Positions 4,631-9,632 of a DNA stretch of 9,632 nucleotides are shown piece by piece. The notes under the pieces are model-generated. The model had not been told where the DNA came from, searched no databases, and was given only the letters and a program-made list of their open reading frames with translations. This DNA is from DASVXQ01 sp036392615. GTDB taxonomy: Bacteria > Actinomycetota > CALGFH01. Every line of letters starts with the position of its first letter. The stretch's first letter is position 1. The position numbers were made by a program, and so were the translations under genes. The stretch lies in NCBI GenBank assembly GCA_036392615.1, contig DASVXQ010000231.1, positions 1-9,632 on the forward strand, read 5' to 3'.

Positions 4631-7063
4631 GTGAGCGAGCCCAGCGCCTCCAGGGGCGGGACGTCCGAGATCCGCCGGGTCGCCGTCCTCGGCGCCGGCA
4701 CCATGGGCGCGGCCATCGCCGCCCACGCGGCCAACGCCGGCCTGGACGTGGATCTCCTGGACATCGCCCCGACCGAGCTGACCGAGCAGGAGCGCGAGCG
4801 CGGCCTGGCGCTCGATCATCCCGAGGTGCGCAACCGCATCGTGCGAGCGGGCTTCGAGCGGATGACCAAGGCGCGCCCGGCCGCGCTGGCCACCCCCGAG
4901 CTGGCCGCGCGGATCCGGCTGGGCAACTTCGAGGACGATTTCGATCGGGTCGGCGCCGCCGACTGGGTCGTCGAGGCGATCGTGGAGCGCCTGGAACCCA
5001 AGCAGGAGGTCATGGCGCGGGTGGAGAAAACCGCCCGAGCGGACGCGGTGATCAGCACCAATACCTCCGGGATCCCGCTGTCGCAGATCGCCGCGGGACG
5101 CTCCGAAGAATTTCGCCGCCGATTTCTCGGGACGCATTTCTTCAACCCGCCCCGCTACCTCAAGCTGGTCGAGCTGATCCCGCTGGCCGACACCGACCCG
5201 GCCCTGCTCGAGCGGATGCGCGCCTTGCTGGAGGACGTGCTCGGCAAGGGCCCGGTGCTCGCCAAGGACACGCCGAACTTCATCGCCAACCGGCTCGGCA
5301 GCTTCGCCGGGATGCACGACGTGCGGTTCGCCTTCGAGCACGGCTACACCATCGAGGAGGTCGAGGCGCTCACCGGACCGCTGCTCGGCCGCCCCAGGAC
5401 CGCCACCTTCCGGCTGATGGACCAGGTCGGGCTGGACGTGGCCGTCGGGGTGGCGCGCAACCTCTACGAGCTGGTCCCGGACGACGAGTCGCGCGACGAC
5501 CTGCGCGTCCCCGAGCAGCTCGAACGGATGCTCGCGGCGGGCCGCCTGGGGCTGAAGACCGGGGCGGGCTTCTACCGGCGCGACAAGCGCGACGGCCAGA
5601 CGGTCTTCGACGTGGTCGACGTGGACACGCTCGACTACCGGCCCAGCCGGCGGCCGGACCTGCCGATCGTCGCGGCCGCCAAGGAGCGCGAGGACCTCGG
5701 TGAGCGCCTGCGGCTGTTCCTCGACCGCGCCGAGGACGACCGCGGTGCGCGCTACGTGCGCGACACCCTGCTGCCGAGCCTCGGCTACGCGGCCCGGCGC
5801 GTGCCGGAGATCGCCGATTCCCTGGTCGAGGTCGACCACGCCATGGAGTGGGGCTTCGGCCACCAGGCCGGCCCCTTCCGCACGATGGACCTGATCGGCG
5901 TGGAGCGGGCCGTGGACGAGATGGACCGCCTCGGTGTGGCCGTGCCCGGCTGGCTGCGCGACTTCCTGGCGGCCGGCAACCGGCGGCTCTACCAGGACGA
6001 CGGCACGGTCTGGAGCCCGGTGAGCGGCGCCTACGAGCCGGTCCCGACCGACCCCAAGGTGCTCGACCTGGAGCGCCGCAAGGCCGAGGCCGGCGAGCTG
6101 ACCGCCAACGGCTCGGCCAGCCTGGTCGACCTCGGCGACGGGGTGCTCTGCTTCGAGCTGCACTCCCCCGCCAGCGCGATCGACGCCGGTGTCATGGAGA
6201 TGGGCCAGCGCGCCCTGGACGAGCTGCGCTCTGGCCGCTGGCGCGGGCTGGTGATCGCCAACCAGGCGCACAACTTCTGCGTCGGCGCCAACCTCGGCGA
6301 GGTGGGCATGGCCGCCTACCAGGGCGGCTACGAGCAGGTCGGACAGGCCTCCGAGGCGCTCCAGCGGCTGCTCCAGGGCTTCCGCTACGCGCCCCGGCCG
6401 GTGGTCGCAGCGCCGCACGGCCAGACGCTCGGCGGCGGGGCGGAGATCTGCATGCACGCCGACCGGGTGGTGGCCTCGCTGGAGACCTACATCGGCCTGG
6501 TCGAGGTGGGCGTCGGCATCGTGCCGGCCGGCGGCGGCTGCAAGGAACTGGTGCGCCGGGTGGTCAGCCCGGCGATGCGGGCCGGCGGCGACGTGCCGGC
6601 GCTGCCGTTCGTCCAGCGCGTGCTCGAGACGATCGGCACCGCCAAGGTCGCCACCAGCGCGCTGGAAGCCCGCGATCTCGGCTTCCTGAGCGACGAGGAC
6701 CACGTGGTGCTGCACCCCGACCATCTGCTCCACGCCGCCAAGCAGCAGGTGCTGGCGATGGCCGGGGACTACCGCCCGCCGGAGCGGGAGCCGGTCTACG
6801 CCGCCGGGCTGCCGACCCTGGCCGCGCTGGAGATGGGCGTGCGGACCATGCAGTGGAGCGGCCTTGCCAGCGAGCACGACGTGCTGATCGGCACCAGGCT
6901 GGCCGGGGTGCTCTGCGGCGGCGAGCTGTCGGCGCCCCAGTGGGTCGACGAGGACCACGTCCTCGCGCTGGAGCGCCAGGCGTTCGTCGACCTGCTGCGC
7001 GAGCCCAGGACGATGGAACGGATCCAGTACCTGCTCACCACCGGCAAGCCCTTGAGGAACTGA
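4631..7063 (+). CDS. fadN: FadN-type 3-hydroxyacyl-CoA dehydrogenase / enoyl-CoA hydratase fusion
   Basis: This 810-residue bifunctional enzyme covers steps two and three of beta-oxidation: hydration of enoyl-CoA and NAD-dependent oxidation of 3-hydroxyacyl-CoA. The dehydrogenase part comes first. Its NAD-binding Rossmann motif is VAVLGAGTMGAAIAAHAANA (17-36), followed by ISTNTSGIPL (141-150, S146), THFFNPPRYLKLVELI (168-183) with the catalytic pair H169/E181, and DTPNFIANR (213-221, N220). Two 3HCDH C-terminal-type domains follow at about 212-318 and 370-450. The crotonase-type hydratase part is at about 495-700. It has the oxyanion-hole segment HNFCVGANL (547-555), LGGGAEICMHADRVVAS (600-616) and YIGLVEVGVGIVPAGGG (620-636). 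E605 and E625 match the two catalytic glutamates of enoyl-CoA hydratase, so both halves look active. This order is the reverse of E. coli FadB and matches Bacillus subtilis FadN in order and length. The thiolase follows on the same strand after 160 bp. Confidence 0.95.
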   Translation: MSEPSASRGGTSEIRRVAVLGAGTMGAAIAAHAANAGLDVDLLDIAPTELTEQERERGLALDHPEVRNRIVRAGFERMTKARPAALATPELAARIRLGNFEDDFDRVGAADWVVEAIVERLEPKQEVMARVEKTARADAVISTNTSGIPLSQIAAGRSEEFRRRFLGTHFFNPPRYLKLVELIPLADTDPALLERMRALLEDVLGKGPVLAKDTPNFIANRLGSFAGMHDVRFAFEHGYTIEEVEALTGPLLGRPRTATFRLMDQVGLDVAVGVARNLYELVPDDESRDDLRVPEQLERMLAAGRLGLKTGAGFYRRDKRDGQTVFDVVDVDTLDYRPSRRPDLPIVAAAKEREDLGERLRLFLDRAEDDRGARYVRDTLLPSLGYAARRVPEIADSLVEVDHAMEWGFGHQAGPFRTMDLIGVERAVDEMDRLGVAVPGWLRDFLAAGNRRLYQDDGTVWSPVSGAYEPVPTDPKVLDLERRKAEAGELTANGSASLVDLGDGVLCFELHSPASAIDAGVMEMGQRALDELRSGRWRGLVIANQAHNFCVGANLGEVGMAAYQGGYEQVGQASEALQRLLQGFRYAPRPVVAAPHGQTLGGGAEICMHADRVVASLETYIGLVEVGVGIVPAGGGCKELVRRVVSPAMRAGGDVPALPFVQRVLETIGTAKVATSALEARDLGFLSDEDHVVLHPDHLLHAAKQQVLAMAGDYRPPEREPVYAAGLPTLAALEMGVRTMQWSGLASEHDVLIGTRLAGVLCGGELSAPQWVDEDHVLALERQAFVDLLREPRTMERIQYLLTTGKPLRN

Positions 7064-7096
7064 CCCGTGCCTTCCCTCTCCGATGAGCAGCAATCG

Positions 7097-7120
7097 CCCG
7101 GGACCGCCAGCGGTCCCGGG
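7097..7120. repeat. Perfect 11-bp inverted repeat in the fadN-fadA spacer
   Basis: CCCGGGACCGC (7097-7107) and GCGGTCCCGGG (7110-7120) pair perfectly with 2 nt between them, so a stem of about 9-10 bp with a short loop would form in RNA. It lies 34 nt past the fadN stop. It could terminate part of the transcription or protect the 3' end of the fadN segment. No U-tract follows. Confidence 0.6.
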
Positions 7121-7131
7121 CCTGGGGGGTT

Positions 7132-7160
7132 CGGGGGGCGGAGCGAAGCGTAGCCCCCCG
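7132..7160. repeat. Second hairpin, G/C-tract stem with GCGAAGC in the loop
   Basis: CGGGGGGC (7132-7139) and GCCCCCCG (7153-7160) form an 8-bp stem around GGAGCGAAGCGTA. The loop contains GCGAAGC, a heptamer known to make an exceptionally stable mini-hairpin. The unit resembles the short extragenic palindromes scattered through GC-rich genomes. Whether it is repeated elsewhere cannot be seen in this window, where it occurs once. Confidence 0.5.
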
Positions 7161-7188
7161 ATCGGCGGAGAGACCCGGTGACTCCCAT

Positions 7189-7227
7189 ATGCCGACAAGG
7201 AGACAAGGATTGGGGATAGAGCAATGA
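7189..7227 (+). other. Possible 12-codon leader ORF overlapping the fadA start
   Basis: ATG at 7189 opens a short frame, MPTRRQGLGIEQ. Its TGA stop (7225-7227) overlaps the fadA ATG (7224-7226) as ATGA, the standard layout for translational coupling. GGTGA lies 7 nt upstream of this ATG and could serve as a Shine-Dalgarno. A frame this short can arise by chance, so confidence is low. Confidence 0.22.
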
Positions 7228-8408
7228 GGCAAGCTGTGATCGTTGCTGGCGCCCGCACCGCGGTCGGCCGCGCGCCACGAGGGACGCTGCGGGCCACCAG
7301 GCCCGACGACATGGCCGCGGCGGCGATCGCCGAGGCGGTCAAGCGGGCGGACGGGCTCGACCCGGCCGAGGTCGAGGACGTCATCCTCGGCTGCGCGGTC
7401 CCCGAGGGGCCGCAGGGCCTGAACGTCGCCCGGCTGGCCGCCCTGCGCGCCGGCCTGCCGGAGAGCGTGCCCGGCCAGACCGTCAACCGTTTCTGCTCGT
7501 CCGGCCTGCAGACCATCGCGGCCGCCTCGGAGCGGATCATGGCCGGCTTCGGCACCACCATCGTGGCCGGCGGCACCGAGTCGATGTCGCTGGCGCCCGC
7601 GCCGGCGGCCAACTTCTCGCCCAACCCGGACCTGGTCCGCGGCCACCCCGAGTACTACATGGGCATGGGCCTGACCGGCGAGGTGGTGGCCGAGCGCTAC
7701 GGCATCAGCCGCGAGGACCAGGACGCCTTCGCGCTCCGCTCGCACCAGCGCGCCGCCGAGGCGGTCGACTCCGGCCGCTTCGACCCGGAGATCGTCCCGC
7801 TCGAGGTGCGCTACGAGTGGGTCGACGACGGCGGGAGGCTGCGCGAGCGGCAGGTCGCCTTCGCGCGCGACGAGGGGCCGCGGCGGGACACCTCGATGGA
7901 GGCGCTGGCCAAGCTCAAGCCGTCCTTCAAGCAGGGCGGCACCATCACCGCCGGCAACTCGTCGCAGCGCAGCGACGGCGCCGCCGCGGTGGTGGTGATG
8001 GAGCGTGAGCGCGCCGAGCGGCTCGGGCTGGAGCCGCAGGCGCGCTTCGTCGCCTTCGCGGTCGGCGCGGTCGCGCCGGAGGTCATGGGCGTCGGCCCGA
8101 CGGTGGCGGTGCCCAAGGCGCTGGAGCTGGCCGGCCTGACGCTGGACGACATCGAGCTCATCGAGCTGAACGAGGCGTTCGCCTCGCAGAGCCTGGCGGT
8201 CATCCGCGAGCTGGGCTTCGATCTCGACCGGGTGAACCCCAACGGCGGGGCGATCGCGCTCGGCCACCCGATGGGCGCCACCGGCGCCAAGCTGACCATC
8301 CAGCTGCTCGCCGAGATGGCCCGCCGCAAGGCCCGCTACGGCCTGGTCACCATGTGCGTCGGCGGCGGCATGGGCGCGGCCGGCATCTTCGAGAACCTGC
8401 GCCGCTGA
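7224..8408 (+). CDS. fadA: Acetyl-CoA acyltransferase (3-ketoacyl-CoA thiolase)
   Basis: This 394-residue degradative thiolase carries out the last beta-oxidation step, CoA-dependent cleavage of 3-ketoacyl-CoA to acetyl-CoA and a shortened acyl-CoA. All thiolase signatures are present. The nucleophile C91 is in VNRFCSSGLQTIAAAS (87-102), with GGTESMS (116-122), TAGNSSQRSDGAAAVVV (242-258), ELNEAFASQSLAV (314-326), GGAIALGHPMGATGAK (341-356) with H348, and VTMCVGGGMGAAGIFE (375-390) with C378 as the acid/base. The length is normal and the frame is intact. The ATG at 7224 has GGGGA 7 nt upstream. It lies 160 bp after fadN on the same strand, so the two probably work as a pair, although strong hairpins in the spacer may uncouple their expression. 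The 3' end is convergent with the serpin gene. Confidence 0.95.
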   Translation: MRQAVIVAGARTAVGRAPRGTLRATRPDDMAAAAIAEAVKRADGLDPAEVEDVILGCAVPEGPQGLNVARLAALRAGLPESVPGQTVNRFCSSGLQTIAAASERIMAGFGTTIVAGGTESMSLAPAPAANFSPNPDLVRGHPEYYMGMGLTGEVVAERYGISREDQDAFALRSHQRAAEAVDSGRFDPEIVPLEVRYEWVDDGGRLRERQVAFARDEGPRRDTSMEALAKLKPSFKQGGTITAGNSSQRSDGAAAVVVMERERAERLGLEPQARFVAFAVGAVAPEVMGVGPTVAVPKALELAGLTLDDIELIELNEAFASQSLAVIRELGFDLDRVNPNGGAIALGHPMGATGAKLTIQLLAEMARRKARYGLVTMCVGGGMGAAGIFENLRR

Positions 8409-8420
8409 GCGGGCTCAGCG
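8403..8420. terminator. Bidirectional hairpin overlapping both convergent stop codons
   Basis: CGCTGAGC (8403-8410) and GCTCAGCG (8413-8420) form a perfect inverted repeat with 2 nt between the arms, or a stem of about 7 bp with a 4-nt loop. The fadA TGA (8406-8408) lies in one arm and the serpin stop (8415-8417, minus) in the other. A hairpin between convergent genes is well placed to end both transcripts, but it has no U-tract and would be covered by terminating ribosomes. Confidence 0.45.
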
Positions 8421-9587
8421 CCCCGGGTCGGTCACCTGGCCGACGAACAGCGGCGCGCCGGTCATGCGGTCGCGCACGGCGAACAGGAACGGCCGGTCGA
8501 CCCGCAGCTCGAGCGGCGGCTTGGGCGCGACCATGCTGACCAGCCGCATGGTCGCGCCGGTGGCGGCCGCCGCGGTGGTGCCACGCTCGTCCACCTCGAC
8601 GTGGGCGCGCTGCACCACCTGGTCGACCCGCAGCCGCGGCCCGGTGATGCCGTAGAAGTCGGCGGCCGGCGTGAAGGCCGAGTGGACGCCGAGCGCCTGG
8701 AGCGGCCGCCGCAGGTCGAGGTCCGAGTCGAAGCGGAACTTCGGCAGGGCGAGCCGCAGCTCGCGCGGGTTGAGCGAGGCCAGCAGCTCGCGCAGCCAGG
8801 CCGCCTCCAGCCCTCCGCGGAAGCGGTCGAAGCGGCCCTCGTCGGGCAGCAGCACGTCCATCACCATCCGGCCGCCGCGGTAGGGCAGCTCGACCGCACG
8901 CCAGCCGTCGCCCTGGGCGTAGCCGTAGCGGGCCTGGCGGTGGAGCATCGGCACCTCGGCGCGGCCGCCGCCGAGCAGGTGGAACGGCTCGGGCCGGGTC
9001 TGCTCGGGGTCGAACGCCTCCTGCCAGCGGGCCTGGAGGTAGATGGCGTTGGTCAGCACCAGCCCGGCGTCCCGCTCGATGGCGCCGGGGTCGAACAGCC
9101 GCGGGATCTTGCCGGCGGTCTGCTCGGCGACCAGCTGGTTGATCGCGCGCCTGGCGCCCTCCGGGTCGTGCCGGAAGTCGGCCTGGCGCAGGCCGGCGCG
9201 GAACGCCTCGACCAGCAGCCGCTCGAACGCCTCGCGCAGCTCCAGCCCCCGCTGGACCCAGACGGCGTTGGAGATGCGCAGGTCCAGCTCGTCGGCCTGG
9301 GCCTGCTCCAGCAGGGTGCGGTCGAGCGCGCCGGCGGCCGCGGCGAGCCGCTCGGGATCGAGCGGCGCCCGCAGCGCGGCGGCGAGCTCGCTCCGGGTGT
9401 CGCCGCGCGCGCCGGGCAGGATCATCGCCAGCACGGTCGCCACGCTGGACGGCGAGACCACCAGGTTGTCGCGCTCCAGCGGCCCGTCGACCGCCAGCTG
9501 CCGGTAGAGGTCGAGCGCGAAGCCCGTCCACGCCTCCACCAGGGCGTCGAGGTCGGCGCCGCGGGTGCTCGCGCCCAGCTCGCCCAT
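8415..9587 (-). CDS. Serpin-family protease inhibitor
   Basis: The 390-residue product spans a whole serpin domain. Visible landmarks are NLVVSPSSVATVLAMILPGA (41-60), LDLRISNAVWVQ (101-112), FRHDPEGARRAINQLVAEQT (138-157) leading to TAGKIPRLF (157-165), LVLTNAIYLQARWQEAFDP (176-194), YRGGRMVMDVLLPD (236-249), and the C-terminal signature DRPFLFAVRDRMTGAPLFVG (364-383). The reactive-loop hinge, E334-R-G-T-T-A-A-A-A-T (to 343), has the small residues expected of inhibitory serpins that insert their loop after cleavage. Counting from the hinge puts P1 near V350 with S351 at P1', but the P' side is about five residues longer than in alpha-1-antitrypsin, so P1 is uncertain. No signal peptide follows the ATG at 9587. 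The frame stays open to the right edge, however, so an upstream start and an export signal cannot be excluded. The Shine-Dalgarno at this ATG is weak. The target protease is unknown. Confidence 0.93.
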   Translation of the reverse strand: MGELGASTRGADLDALVEAWTGFALDLYRQLAVDGPLERDNLVVSPSSVATVLAMILPGARGDTRSELAAALRAPLDPERLAAAAGALDRTLLEQAQADELDLRISNAVWVQRGLELREAFERLLVEAFRAGLRQADFRHDPEGARRAINQLVAEQTAGKIPRLFDPGAIERDAGLVLTNAIYLQARWQEAFDPEQTRPEPFHLLGGGRAEVPMLHRQARYGYAQGDGWRAVELPYRGGRMVMDVLLPDEGRFDRFRGGLEAAWLRELLASLNPRELRLALPKFRFDSDLDLRRPLQALGVHSAFTPAADFYGITGPRLRVDQVVQRAHVEVDERGTTAAAATGATMRLVSMVAPKPPLELRVDRPFLFAVRDRMTGAPLFVGQVTDPGR

Positions 9588-9632
9588 GGCGCTCAGCCCC
9601 GCGGCCCCGGCTGGCCGGGCGGCCGGCCGGCC

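Noticed and set aside
5848..7086. A 412-codon plus-strand frame inside fadN in another register.
   Set aside because: It is Arg/Gly/Ala-rich shadow sequence overlapping a gene with intact catalytic motifs in the correct frame.
3224..7624. A 1466-codon open frame on the minus strand covering the acyl-CoA dehydrogenase, the divergent control region, the antisense of fadN and part of fadA.
   Set aside because: The minus codons lie exactly opposite the fadN codons. The frame stays open because fadN lacks TTA, CTA and TCA codons, as expected at this GC content. Only the part from 4405 to 3224 has protein-family motifs.
9600..9632. GGCCGG repeats at the right end as a possible repeat element.
   Set aside because: The stretch is too short and cut by the edge. 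It is ordinary low-complexity GC sequence and may be coding for an N-terminal extension of the serpin.

Overview
The window is very GC-rich (about 70% or more by eye) and densely coded. An F420/FMN luciferase-like oxidoreductase, a protein made of DivIVA-type repeats, and a helicase-associated protein of the kind found beside XPB-like helicases together suggest an actinomycetote (Actinomycetota). The class or genus cannot be told from the sequence alone. No tRNA, rRNA, CRISPR array, transposase or phage gene is visible, and the region reads as ordinary chromosome.

Layout, left to right. Positions 1-384 (minus) hold the N-terminal 128 residues of a helicase-associated domain protein, cut by the window edge. 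Positions 575-1612 (minus) encode a luciferase-like (LLM) flavin-dependent oxidoreductase, possibly read from a leaderless transcript. Positions 1846-2520 (minus) encode a small protein with four DivIVA N-terminal-type repeats, with a hairpin beyond its stop. Positions 2621-3202 (minus) encode a cysteine-dioxygenase-like cupin, 21 bp downstream of an acyl-CoA dehydrogenase (3224-4405, minus). A 225-bp divergent control region (4406-4630) follows. Next come a FadN-type 3-hydroxyacyl-CoA dehydrogenase/enoyl-CoA hydratase (4631-7063, plus) and a thiolase (7224-8408, plus). A serpin (8415-9587, minus) ends convergently with the thiolase, with only 6 bp between the two stop codons.

The core of the window is a complete beta-oxidation set. 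The acyl-CoA dehydrogenase makes the enoyl-CoA, the FadN-like fusion hydrates and oxidises it, and the thiolase cleaves off acetyl-CoA. The same three functions form the fadN-fadA-fadE operon of Bacillus subtilis. Here the dehydrogenase is split off divergently and shares a control region with fadN. That region carries two related palindromes with centres 40 bp apart, one of them a perfect 20-bp palindrome. They are the best candidates for operators of a fatty-acid-responsive repressor, which is not encoded in the window.

Other points of interest are the four-repeat DivIVA-like protein, the cupin whose dioxygenase triad positions are changed, the serpin with an inhibitory-type hinge, and a structured fadN-fadA spacer that holds two strong hairpins and a possible 12-codon leader ORF overlapping the fadA start.
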